Assembly: GCF_024166365.1 (NCBI RefSeq)
Contig: NC_064826.1
Span: 62,947,001 to 63,011,000 of the forward strand
DNA from: Elephas maximus indicus
Taxonomy: Eukaryota > Chordata > Mammalia > Proboscidea > Elephantidae
Length of the DNA stretch: 64,000 nucleotides
Direction: 5' to 3'
Made by a program: the position numbers and the translations under genes. Positions 54,545 through 64,000 of the stretch are shown here, piece after piece. The notes under the pieces were generated by a model that saw only the letters and a list, made by a program, of their open reading frames with translations, ran no database searches and was not told the origin of the DNA. Each line of letters starts with the position of its first letter. Position 1 is the stretch's first letter.

Positions 54545-56160
54545 GTTTACTTGGTCCTTCAATTCTTCTGAGTAATTTTTTGTTATTGTGTTTGACTTTT
54601 TATTTAGAAATAATTTAAGAATTACAGAAAAATTGCAAGAATAAGGACACTACAAAGAATATCATATAGCCCTTATTGAGATTCACCTATTAACACTTTA
54701 CCCCCATCTGCTTTATATTTGCCTTCTTTCTCTCTGTGCGTATATGATTTTTTTTCTAAACCATTTAAGAGTAAACTGCATACACCATGGCCCTTTACCT
54801 CCAAATACTTTAGTGTATATTTCTTAAGAATACAGATATTATATAACCATAGCACAGTTATCACCTTTGATAATTGAATTTTGATACAATACTTTATTGT
54901 CAATTGATACAGTAACGTTCTTTAAAATATTTTCTTTCCTCCAGCAGATATTGCATTTATTTGGCATGCCTCCTTTAATCTGGAACATTTCCACAGTCTT
55001 TTTTTTTTTTAATGATATTGACATTTTCATTTACTCATTTTTAAATGGACTGTTCCTCATTTTGGATTTGTCTGATGTTTTCTCATTATTAGAATCAGGT
55101 TATGCACTCCTGGCAGAAAACTCATAAATGACGGGTCCTTCTTAGGGTATCTCTTCTAGAGGCCCATGCCTCTCATTGGTGATGCCAATTTTTATCACTC
55201 AGCCAAGGTATTGTCAGATTTGTCCACTGCATGGTTACTTTTTTTTTTTCTTTCTTTCCAAACAGTAAACAATCTGTGGGGAGATAATAAGACCAACAAA
55301 TATTTTGCTCCTTATCAAAATTTCTGGTAAATTTACTATGCACTGATGATTCTTGCCTAAAAAATCTGTACTATGTTGGTCGCAAAATGACGAAAATGAT
55401 CATTTTCTAACTCCCATCGTTTCCTTTACTTCAACCAGTCTGTACTACACATTCTCTTGTAAGCAAGAACACTTCTTTCTTTTCTATTTATTTACTTATG
55501 CAATTATTATTGATATGAACTTACGGAGTCCTAAGTTTTTAATGGTTTATAGTTCATTACTCTCTTTAATTAAAAGGAGCCCTGGTGGTACAGTGGTTAA
55601 GCACTCAGCTGGTAACTGAAAGGTTGCTGATTCATACCCACCAGCCACTCCATGGGAGAAAAGACCTGGCAATCTGCTTCCAAAAAAATTTGCAGCCTTG
55701 GAAATCCTATGGGTCTGTTCTACCCTGTCCTATAGGGTCCCTCTGGGTCAGAATCCACTTGATGGCAATGGGTTTGGCTTTTTGGTTCACTCTTCTTAAT
55801 TACTTTGGTGCTTAAATTGTCCCAGAATTGGCCAGAGAGTGTCCACAAGTCCTTGCAACATGTTCCCGTTTTTATTTTTGAGCACTTTCTTACTTTCTGA
55901 TATGTGCAACATGATATTTAGGTTTATCTTGTACCTACCTTGCCCCATCCACGGAGTCAACCATTTCACCAAGTACTTCTGGTTCATTTTAGAATGGTAT
56001 TATAGGCTCACAACTAGATGTTAGGTGTGATCACTGCTACTGGAATATATTTAGCCTAGTCACTTTGAGCAGGTAGAGTTAGGGAAGATAGGCATTGTAT
56101 ATATACATAAATGTACTTGTATATGTACGTACACATTACATATATACATATATTTGCATA
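54545..56160 (-). mobile_element. Old L1 3' region, SINE-interrupted
   Basis: Long continuous reversed old-L1 text: TTTACCTCCAAATACTTTAG, AATCTGGAACATTTCCACAG, TGGATTTGTCTGATGTTTTC, GATTCTTGCCTAA, AATTGTCCCAGAATTGGCCA, TGAGCACTTTCTTACTTTCT. A SINE splits it at 55577-55785. It ends in TATA/TACATA repeats. Confidence 0.75.
55577..55785 (+). mobile_element. Afrotherian SINE, long-body
   Basis: Plus-strand: GGAGCCCTGGTGGTACAGTG, long body (CTGGCAATCTGCTTCC), tail TCAGAATCCACTTGATGGCA. CTTTAATTA on the left and TCTTAATTA on the right may be a decayed duplication. Confidence 0.9.
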
Positions 56161-56164
56161 TACT
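56090..56164. repeat. TATATACATA-type simple repeat
   Basis: Irregular TA/TACA repeat between the L1 and RTE fragment H. Confidence 0.85.
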
Positions 56165-56505
56165 CATGCATGTTGTTTTTAGGTGCCGTGGAGTCAGTTC
56201 CAACTCATAACCACCCTATGCACAACAGAACGAAACACTGTTGGGTCCTGTGCCATCCTCGAATTGTTGTTATGCTTGAACCCATTGTCATAGCCACTGT
56301 GTCAATCCATCTAGTTGAGGGTCTTCCTTTTTTTTGCTGACACTCTGCTTTACCAAGCATGATGTCCTTTTCCAGAGACTGGTCCCTCCTGATAATGTCT
56401 CTCAAGTATGTGAGACATAGTCTAACAATCCTTGCTTCTAAGGAGCATTCTGGCTGTACTTCTTCCAAGACAGATTTGTTCATTCTTCTAGCGGTCCTTG
56501 GTATA

Positions 56506-57163
56506 TGTCATGGATGGAATTATGTCCCCCGCGAAAAAGTGTGTATCAGTTTGGCTGGGCCATGATTCCCGGTATTGTGTGATTTTCCTATGTGTTGTAA
56601 ATCCTGCCTCTATGATGTTAATGAGTGGGTATAGGCTGCAATTTTGTTAGTAAGGCAACACTCAATCTACAAGATTGGTTTGTGTCTTGAGGCAATCTCT
56701 TTTGAGTTATAAAAGAGAAAAGGGAGCAGAGAGACAGGGATCACCATGAAAGCAGTGCCAGGAGCAGAGCGCACCCTTTGTACCCAGGGTCCCTGTGCAG
56801 AGAAGCTCCTAGTCCAGGGGAAGATTGATGAGAAGTCCGACAGCGAGAGAAAGCCTTCCCCTGGAGCTGATGCCCTGAATTGGGCCTTTTTAGTGCACTT
56901 TACTGTGAGGAAACAAACTTCTCTTTGTTAAAGCCATCCACTTGTGGTATTTCTGTTATAGCAGCACTAAATGACTCCAAACCAAACCCATTGCCGTTGA
57001 GTCGATTCCGATTCATAACAACCCTAAGACAGAGTAGAACTGCCCCATATGGTTTCCAAGGAGCGCCTGGTGAATTCAAATTGTTGACCTCTTGGTTAGC
57101 AGCCCTAGCTCTTAACCGCTACACCACCAGGGTTTCCACTTGGGTTACTAGATAACTAAGATA
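56506..57163 (+). mobile_element. Solo LTR, afrotherian MaLR-like, in RTE and holding a SINE
   Basis: Begins TGTCATGGATGGAATTATGT and ends ACTAGATAACTAAGATA. A 5-bp duplication, GTATA, lies at 56501-56505 and 57164-57168. Inside are a TATA-like AGTTATAAAAGAG near 56705-56717 and AACTTCTCTTTGTTAAAGCC near the 3' end. A SINE is inserted at about 56973-57137. The same family is at 1429-2160 and 14838-15096. It is a solo LTR with no internal viral sequence. The open frame at 56746-56931 is not a gene. Confidence 0.85.
56973..57137 (-). mobile_element. Afrotherian SINE within LTR
   Basis: Minus-strand short-body copy (TTGCCGTTGAGTCGATTCCG, ACACCACCAGGGTTTCC). It sits just before the LTR 3' terminus; ACTAAATGACT and ACTAGATAACT on either side may be its duplication. 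Confidence 0.92.
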
Positions 57164-57598
57164 GTATATTTTCAATATTCTTTGCCAACACCATAATTTA
57201 AAGGCACCAATGCTTCTTTGCTCTTCCTTATTCATTGTCCAGCTTTTGCATGCATATGGGGTGATTGAAAATACCAAGGCTTGGGTCAGGCATACCTTAG
57301 TCCTCAAGGTGACATCTTCGGTTTTTTAACACGTTAAATAGGTCTTTTGTGCAGATTTGCCCAATGCAATACATCATTTGATTTCATCACTGCTGCTTCC
57401 ATGGGTGCTGATTAGGCATGCATACACATGTATGTACATGTATTTTATAATTTATGTGTTCACAAATGGTAATTCCATTTCTGATCCATCTCAGCTGTTT
57501 TTTGTTTTTTTTTTTGCCTTCCTCCACTCTATATTTGTATGCCCCATACAGCTCCCAACAACGTCAACACATTTAGTTCTTTGCTTAACCTATATTAC

Positions 57599-57760
57599 TC
57601 CAAAACAAACCCACTGTCGTCGAGTCGATTCCGACTCATAGTGACCCTATAGGACAGAGTAGAACTTCCCCATAGAGTTTCCAAGGAGCACCTGGCGGAT
57701 TTGAACTGGTGACCTCTTGGTTATCAGCCGTAGCACTTAGCCACTATGCCACCAGGGTTT
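57599..57760 (-). mobile_element. Afrotherian SINE with 10-bp target duplication
   Basis: Minus-strand short-body copy flanked by CCTATATTAC at 57589-57598 and 57761-57770. Confidence 0.94.
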
Positions 57761-57959
57761 CCTATATTACATCTAAAATAATTTTAGTATTGCTTTGCCT
57801 ATGCCACTAAAAAAACAAGGGTATTAAAGAGTTCATGATATTTGCATTTCACCCTCAGTGCCACTAAGGAATCATGGTCAAGAGCTGTATTCATAAGCTA
57901 CTTGGATTACTTCTTTCTTTTTTGTTCCCCTTCAGTGAGTCAATAATATTTTATAGCTT

Positions 57960-59360
57960 TCCATATAGCAATCTTATACATCTTTCATTACATTTATTCC
58001 TAGATATTTGTGACGGTATTATTTTACCTTTAAAAAATTAATTCTATTAAAATTAATAGAATTTGTTACCAGTATATAGAACATAGTATATATATGTTTT
58101 AAATTCTTTTATGTTTGTTAGACTTCCTTTTTGGCCTAGCAAGTGTTCTATTTTGGGAAATGTTTTGCAGACCTAATAAGAAATTACATTCTAAAATTGT
58201 TGGGTAGACCATTGTATATGTGTGTCAATTGTTGTTAGGTACTGTCCAGTAGATTTCCACTTATAGCGACCCTGTGTGACAGTAGAACTGCCCCATGATG
58301 TTTTCTAGGCTGTAATCTTTATGGAAGCAGATTGCTAAGTCTTTCTCTGCTGAGCTGCTGGGTAAATTCGAACCCCCACCTCTTGATTAGCAGCCAAACA
58401 CTTAACCGTTTAAGGTGAAGTTAATTAATTTGAGACTCTGCTATGAGGTAAATGCTAATTTAGGATTGTTATTTTTTTTTATATCTTTCTGCTTTATTGA
58501 ACCTTTTATCATTGTAAGTGTCCCTCTACCTTTCTGCTTTAAATTGTACTGTTATTAGTATAGTTGTGCCAGCTTTTTTTTTTGTTGTTTTTTGGGGTTA
58601 GTTTTAACATAAAATAACTTTTTCTATCCTTTTATTTCAATGTTTCTGTTTCCTTATACTTAGGATGTGTATCTTGAAAGCAGCACATGATTGGCCTGTT
58701 AAAAATTCCAGTGTGACCATCTTTGTCTTTTTATTGGAGTATTAAATCTAGTATTGTACTTGCTGATATATTTAGGTTTAAATCTGTCATCTTGCCCTTT
58801 GTTTCCTGTTTAGGCCATCTTTCCTTTGTTCTTTTTTTTTCTCTTTTCATACCTCCTTTCAGATTAATCATATTTACTTTGGATTAATCGTATTTGATTT
58901 CCTCTTTATTAGCTTGTATTATTCTTTTGTTATTGTACTAGTTTGCATTATTAGCTTTTATTTTTCTTTTAGGGGTTATTATAAAGATTATTACATACGT
59001 GTTTGACTTCTAGTCTACCATAAATTAACGATATTATTACTTCCCAATGTGGGAAACTTAAAACACTTTTACTCCGTTTACCCACCTCCCATCATTTTTC
59101 CTATGATGGTTATGCGTTTTAATTCTGCATATATTTTAACGCCAGAAACATTATGATTTTATTTTAAGCAGCATGTATTTGTTTAAATTTACCCACACAT
59201 GCAACTTTTCTTGTGTTCTTCATGCCTTCATATGTGACTGTAGTTCAAAGTGGGATCATTTTCTTCTACCGGAAGAATTCTATGTAGTAATTTATTTACG
59301 GAAGGACTGCTGTTATTGACAAAGTCTCTCAGGTTTTGGCTCAAAAATGTCTTAATTTTA
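57960..59360 (-). mobile_element. Old L1 internal region, SINE-interrupted
   Basis: Reversed old L1 text: TTGAAAGCAGCACATGATTG, GACCATCTTTGTCTTTTTAT, TTTAAATCTGTCATCTTGCC, AGACTTCCTTTTTGGCCTAG. A long-body SINE at 58230-58408 splits it. A second copy of the same L1 region lies at 60245-61085. Confidence 0.65.
58230..58408 (-). mobile_element. Afrotherian SINE, long-body
   Basis: Minus-strand long-body copy (CTGTAATCTTTATGGAAGCA, GAACCCCCACCTCTTGATTA); the head end is degraded. Confidence 0.85.
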
Positions 59361-59364
59361 TTTT

Positions 59365-60240
59365 TAAATTAAACTTTCTGTTTTGGGATAATTCCAGATT
59401 TATATGCAATTGTAAAAAAATAATACAGAGAGGTCTCATGTGCCCTTAGTCCGTTTTTCCCCATGGTAACATCTTGCAAAATTATAGTACAACATCACTC
59501 CTGGGCTATTGACATTGGTACCATCCCCCCATCTTATTCAGATATCCTCGGTTTTACTTGTATGTGTCTTTGTGTGTATTTAATTCAGTGCAATTTTATC
59601 ACATGTGGAGGTTCATGTATCCACCACTGCAGTCGAGATACAGAACAGTTCTATCACCATAAGGATCCCTCATGCTGCCCTTTTATACCCCACCTCTCTC
59701 TTGCTGACCACTATCCCTGTGTCGGTCCCTAATCCCTGGCAACCACTAATCTGTTCTTCAGTTCTATAATTTTTTCATTTTAAGAGTGTTGCATAAATGG
59801 AATTATATAGTATATAACCTTTTGAGATTGGCTTTTTTTCACTCAGCATAATTTTCTGGAGTTTCATCCAGGTTGGTGCCTGTATCAATAGTTTGTTCTT
59901 TTTACTGCTGAGTAGTATTCCTGGTGTGGATGTACCATGGTTTGGTCAACCATTCACCCTTTGGAGGACTTCTGAGTTATTTCCAGTTGTTGGCTATTAC
60001 AAATAAAGCTGCTATGAACATTGATGTATCGGTTTTTCTGTGAGCATAAGTTTTCACTTCTCTGGGATAAATACCCAACAGTGTAATTGCTGGGCCATAT
60101 GGTAATTGCATGATTAGTTTTATAAGAAACTGTCAAACTGTTTTCCAGAGTGTCTGTACCATTTTATATTCCCAGCAGTAATGTATGAGTGATTTAGTGT
60201 CTCCAGATTCTTGCTTACATTTAAGGTAATTATTGGTATG
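59365..60240 (-). mobile_element. Old L1 3' end
   Basis: Reversed L1 3' UTR and ORF2 end: AATTCCAGATTTATATGCAA, CAGAGAGGTCTCATGTGCCC, TTTTTTTCACTCAGCATAAT, GCCATATGGTAATTGCATGA, CCAGCAGTAATGTATGAGTG. It lies between two copies of an L1 internal region. Confidence 0.8.
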
Positions 60241-60244
60241 TTAA

Positions 60245-61085
60245 AGCTTATATTTGCCATTTTATTATTTGTTTTCTCTTTGTCTCCCCTGTTCCTTGGG
60301 CCACTGTTTTACTTTTCTTGGCTTCCGATGGGTTATTTGAACATTTTTTATAATTCTCTCTTGATTTATTTATAGTTTTTTTTATGTATCTCTGTATAGT
60401 TTTCTTAGTTATTACTCTGGGTGTTACAATATATACATGACTTATCACAGTCTACCGGTATAAACATTTTACCACTTCAACTGAAATGTGGAAAGCTTAC
60501 TTCCATTTAGGTCCCATTACCTTCCTCATTTCAAATATCAATGTCTTGAATATCAAATGCTGTTACAATTTTTGTCTCAATCATCAAATGTGATTTATAA
60601 AACTCTTATAAATATGTATCCATATTTCTGCTCTTTACATTGTTCCTTCTTTCTTCCTGATGCTCCGAGATTCTTTTATTACTTTGCTTTTGTTTGAAGT
60701 GCTTTTGAAGTACTTCCTTTAGCCAATCTGTAAGGGTTGGTCTGTTAGCAGTAAATTCTTTTAGTTTTTCTTTATCTGAGAATAACTTTATTTCCCTTTC
60801 ATTCCTAAAACATAGGCCTGCTGGATATAGGACTTGCAGTTGGCAGTTCTTTTCTTTCGGCACTTAAACAAAATGCTGGACACTTTCAGAGTCACTTTCT
60901 TTTGTTGGGTGTGGATCATAAGATGTCCTGATGCTGTGTTGTTCCTTCAGTCCTGAGGTTCCTAATCAGTTTGCCTTCCTCTTTCCACCTTTCGAAGTTC
61001 TCCTTTGCTTGCCTCTTATGCTATTTCTAGAGCTTATAGTTGAACTAGTGGGAAAAAGCAGAGAGAAATGAGGCTATACTATCGT
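60245..61085 (-). mobile_element. Old L1 internal region
   Basis: Reversed blocks: TATTACTCTGGGTGTTACAA, TTTAGGTCCCATTACCTTCC, TCTTTATCTGAGAATAACTT, AGGCCTGCTGGATATAGGAC. Same part of L1 as 58480-59360. Confidence 0.7.
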
Positions 61086-61089
61086 TATT

Positions 61090-61580
61090 TTTTAATTTTA
61101 TCGTGTTTTAGGTGAAAGTTTACTACACAAATTAGTTTTTCATTCAAAATTTTGTACACAAATTGTATCATGACATTGTTGCAATCCCCACAATGTGTCA
61201 GCACTCTCACCCTTTCCCTTTCTACCCCGGATTCTCCGTGTCCATTCTTCCAGTTTTCTTGTCCTTTCCTGCCTCCTCATCATCTTGTATACGTGATTGA
61301 ACTAAGAAGCATGTTGCATGTTTGTTTTATAGGCCTGTCTAATCTTTGGCTGAAAGGTGGGCTTCAGGTGTGGCTTCAGTTCTGAGTTAGCAGTGTGTCC
61401 AGGGGCCATTGTCTTGGGAAGTTCCTCCAGTGTCTGTTCAGACCAGTAAATCTGGTCTTTAATTAGTAAATTTGAATTTTTTCTACATTTTTCTCCCACT
61501 CTGTCTGGAACCCTCTATTGTGATCCCTGTCTGAGTGGTCACTGGTGGTAGCTAGGCACCATCTAGTTCTCCTGGTCCCT
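61090..61580 (-). mobile_element. L1 3' UTR fragment, afrotherian type
   Basis: Reversed 3' UTR related to the young-type L1s but older: CGTGTTTTAGGTGAAAGTTT, TGTGATCCCTGTCTGAGTGG, GCACCATCTAGTTCTCCTGG. No ORF2. Confidence 0.8.
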
Positions 61581-63080
61581 CATCTTTATTTTTGAAGGAT
61601 ATTTTAGGTTGCCTGTTCTTTTCTTTCTATCTTTTAAAGATGCTAGTCTACTATCTTCTTGCTTCCATTTTTTTTAACTTAGTAATTATTATTTATTTTT
61701 ATTGTGCTTTAGGTGAAAGTTTACTGCTCAATGTAATTTCTCATACAAAAATTCATACAAATATTGTTATGTGACATTAGTCGCAATCCCTGTAATGTGA
61801 CAGCACACTCCCCCTTTCCACCCTGAGTTTCCTTGTGTCTATCGAACCAGCTCCTGTCCCTTTCTGCTTTCTCATCCTGCCTCTGGACAGGAGCTGCCCA
61901 TTTGGTCTCCTGTCTCTGCTTGAACTAAGAAGCACACTCTTTGAGAGTATTATTTTATGTTTTATAGTCCATTCAAATCTTGGTCTGAAGAAGGGTCTTT
62001 GGGAATGGTTTTAGTCCTGGGTTAACAAAGCGTTGGGGGGCTTGCTTCCATTTTTTATGGTGAGAGGTCAGCTAGAAGTTTTATTATTGCTCCTTTGAAG
62101 GTAATTACAAACATTCTCTGGATGTGTTTCAGGCATTCTCTTTGTCCTTGGTTTACAGCAGTTTTATTATTATTGTTTGTGTAACCATGGTTTCCTTTGA
62201 ATTTACGCTGCTTGGATTGCATAGCACTTCTTAAAACTTGGCTTGATGTCATTCACTAATTTTTTTTTTTAATTTTGGTTAATATTTCCTCACGTATTTT
62301 TTTCCTGCCCCACTCTATCTTTCTTCTCTTTCTGGGACTCCAATTGGAGTTATGTTGGACCTCTTCACCTTATCTACAGGTGTTTAAGTCTCCTTTACTT
62401 TTTTATCCTTTTTTTCTCTTTGTTTCAGTCTGAATATTTTCTACTTCTTTACTAATCTTCTCCTTTACTGTGTCTATTCTGCTGTTAAATCCATCTACCA
62501 AATTCTTAATTTTAGATATTTATTTTTCCATTCAAGGATTTCTATTTGATACTAAAAAAGATTTCAACTCCTTGGTGAAATTCTTCATCTTCTTATTTAT
62601 TTTCTTCAACACACTAATCACAGCTATTTTAAAACCAAAGTCCAATAAAGCCATTGTCTAGATCTGTTTTTTCTTTTTTTCCTCCTGGTTTTTGTTAATT
62701 TGGTCTTGTTTCTTGGAATACTTGGTAATTTTTTATTGAATGCCAGGCATTTTGTATGAGAAGTTGTGGAGTCTCTGGATGATGTGATGATCTTCCGGAG
62801 ATTTAATTTTGTTTTGGCAGGTAAATAAAACACATGCAGATGACTTCAGTCCAGTCAAGACTTGTCTGTTTCTGGTTTGTCCTTACTCTTAGGGTATATC
62901 CCTTTCAGGAACTTAACTGAAAGCCTGGGATATTTACTAAACCCTCTCTTCCTTACTGGGCCCTGAACTCCAATTTTTGTTTTCTTGTTACCATGAGACT
63001 GCTCAAATCTCTGCTTAGTTTTTTATTCCCTCAATAGCTGTTTTCTTCTTGGTTTCTGTCATCTATCTCCACATATGCTC
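61581..63080 (-). mobile_element. Old L1 internal region, split by an L1 3' UTR
   Basis: 61581-61673 and 62041-63080 read on from each other: TGCTAGTCTACTATCTTCTT, then TTATGGTGAGAGGTCAGCTA, GGACTCCAATTGGAGTTATG, GTGAAATTCTTCATCTTCTT, AAAACCAAAGTCCAATAAAG. Frames are broken. Confidence 0.65.
61674..62040 (-). mobile_element. L1 3' UTR insertion with 16-bp target duplication
   Basis: Reversed afrotherian L1 3' UTR (TTGTGCTTTAGGTGAAAGTT, GTGACAGCACACTCCCCC, GGTTTTAGTCCTGGGTTAAC), about 370 bases. CTTGCTTCCATTTTTT at 61658-61673 and 62041-62056 is its target duplication. Confidence 0.88.
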
Positions 63081-63589
63081 ATTTTAGAAATGAGCAAATG
63101 CTTCAAAAGAAAATTGCACACAGAATTGCTTATTTTTTTATTCTTTTTTCCCCTGGACCTGGACCCTTATGTTCTGGGCCCCTGTTTCTCTCCTATGCCT
63201 TTGAACAGTTTTTTTTTTTTTTCTTTTTATTAATTCAGCTTTCAGTTTTTCTCTGTGAGAAGGGATTAGACATTCAAGTTGTCTGTTTTACTTTTAAAGA
63301 AATTGCATTGATTTGGTTTAAAATTTAAATAACATTTAGAATGGATGTGAACAGATTTTTTTATTACATGTGTTTATTATAGTAAAGTATGATTTCTTAG
63401 GAAAACATATTTTAACAAAATCAACTCAAGAGAAAACTAGGAAATCTGGACTGACCAATAATGACTGGATACATTTTAAAATTTGGTAAAGTATTACTTC
63501 AAGCTTTCAAGGAACATATAATTTTCTTGTAGATATACTTAGTTGGGTGGGCTTGAAGGTTTTTTTTTTTTCCTTTCTTTCGATGGTAT
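63081..63589. other. Unclassified A/T-rich stretch
   Basis: Nothing recognised; several T-runs. Confidence 0.45.
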
Positions 63590-63765
63590 TAAAGTACACC
63601 AATCATTCTGCAAACTTGCTTTTTCAGTCAACAGTGTATTGGAGAGCTTTTCATATCTGTATGTAATATTTACCTCACTGTCTTTAAATGCTTTAAGTAT
63701 TCCATAACATTGATACATTCAATTTAATTAACCATTCCCTTATTGGTAGACATTGGATGACATAA
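63590..63765 (-). mobile_element. Old L1 fragment
   Basis: Reversed blocks GGAGAGCTTTTCATATCTGT, AAGTATTCCATAACATTGAT and AATTAACCATTCCCTTATTG are typical of an old L1 3' end. Confidence 0.6.
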
Positions 63766-63888
63766 TCAAGAACCAGGTTCTTTCCATCTTCCCTGTCTGT
63801 CATACTCAGCATGCCAGCTTGTCTTTTTAGGTTGGCTGGTTGCAGGATGGCTACTGCAGTTCCAGGCATCACATGTCAACACAACACG

Positions 63889-63909
63889 TCCAGCAGCAGC
63901 AGCAGCAGG
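63889..63909 (+). repeat. (CAG)n trinucleotide repeat
   Basis: Five to six CAG units (CCAGCAGCAGCAGCAGCAGG) in a non-coding setting. Bases 63766-64000 are otherwise unclassified. Confidence 0.95.
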
Positions 63910-64000
63910 ACGATTGCCTTCTTTTGTCTTTATTTAATCAATGAGGACTCGTGTATTGTTTTTTTAAAATCACACTCGTACATCTAACAACTGAAATTAA

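Larger units (their letters stand above)
56172..57416 (-). mobile_element. RTE fragment H, split by solo LTR
   Basis: Minus-strand RTE 3' part at 56172-56505 and 57169-57416, reading on across the gap (TTCTAGCGGTCCTTGGTATA to TTTTCAATATTCTTTGCCAA). Flanks CATGCAT at 56165-56171 and 57417-57423 fit its target duplication. The RT core is absent and the frames are broken. Confidence 0.88.

Noticed and set aside
56746..56931. 61-codon frame starting MKAVPGAERTLCTQ
   Set aside because: It lies inside a solo LTR and matches LTR sequence shared with other copies; there is no domain and no sign of selection.
1..64000. CRISPR array, operon or bacterial-type system
   Set aside because: Direct repeats here are SINEs, microsatellites and one minisatellite. 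There are no regular spacers, no operon-like gene runs and no ribosome binding sites; the sequence is vertebrate.

Overview
This window reads as nuclear DNA of an afrotherian mammal, most likely a proboscidean (elephant) or close relative. The main evidence is about two dozen copies of the afrotherian tRNA-like SINE. Its head contains GCCCTGGTGGCGCAGTGG, its B-box region GTTCGAATCCACC, and its 3' tail matches the 3' end of the RTE-clade LINE that is also abundant here. Ancient mammalian repeats (MIR, L2, MER5A, MER20, Charlie-type hAT, old L1) complete the picture. I found no host protein-coding exon, no CpG island, and no tRNA, rRNA or snRNA gene. The window is intergenic or deep intronic and most of it is transposon-derived. 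Family names come from recognition by eye; no database was searched.

Layout. 0-9.8 kb: SINEs, old L1, an afrotherian LTR, L2, and a 5'-truncated young-type L1 (6.56-7.47 kb). 9.9-13.1 kb: near full-length RTE copy A (minus strand), inside a SINE that is inside an LTR-like repeat. 14-19.4 kb: L2, a second copy of the afrotherian LTR, L1, and a nest of MIR, SINE, MER5A and an internally deleted RTE. 21.8-24.7 kb: RTE copy B (plus strand), the closest relative of A. 25-32.3 kb: old L1 sequence carrying an unassigned repeat, plus two head-to-head RTE copies, C (minus) and D (plus). 35.2-37.0 kb: a young-type L1 inside MER20 with a 17-bp target duplication. 37-44.6 kb: MIR, a second LTR type, L2, a minisatellite and SINE-in-SINE nests. 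44.75-50 kb: RTE fragment E, a second young-type L1 (minus) and RTE copy F. 51-57.4 kb: MIR, a Charlie transposase relic, RTE fragment G, an old L1 3' region, and RTE fragment H interrupted by a solo LTR that is itself interrupted by a SINE. 58-64 kb: stacked minus-strand L1 segments.

How the parts relate. The RTE LINE encodes one polyprotein (APE-type endonuclease, then reverse transcriptase). It is the likely mobilising partner of the SINEs, because they share its 3' tail. One SINE variant also carries a body that resembles the RTE 5' leader, and an RTE copy with only its two ends joined sits at 18.8 kb. Together these suggest that the SINEs were assembled from a deleted RTE plus a tRNA-like promoter. 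Every RTE copy here is broken. Copies A and B share the same two disabling lesions although their target sites are independent, which points to a defective subfamily mobilised in trans. The RTE 5' end can form a hairpin that shows one compensatory base change. These are the most interesting signals I see.
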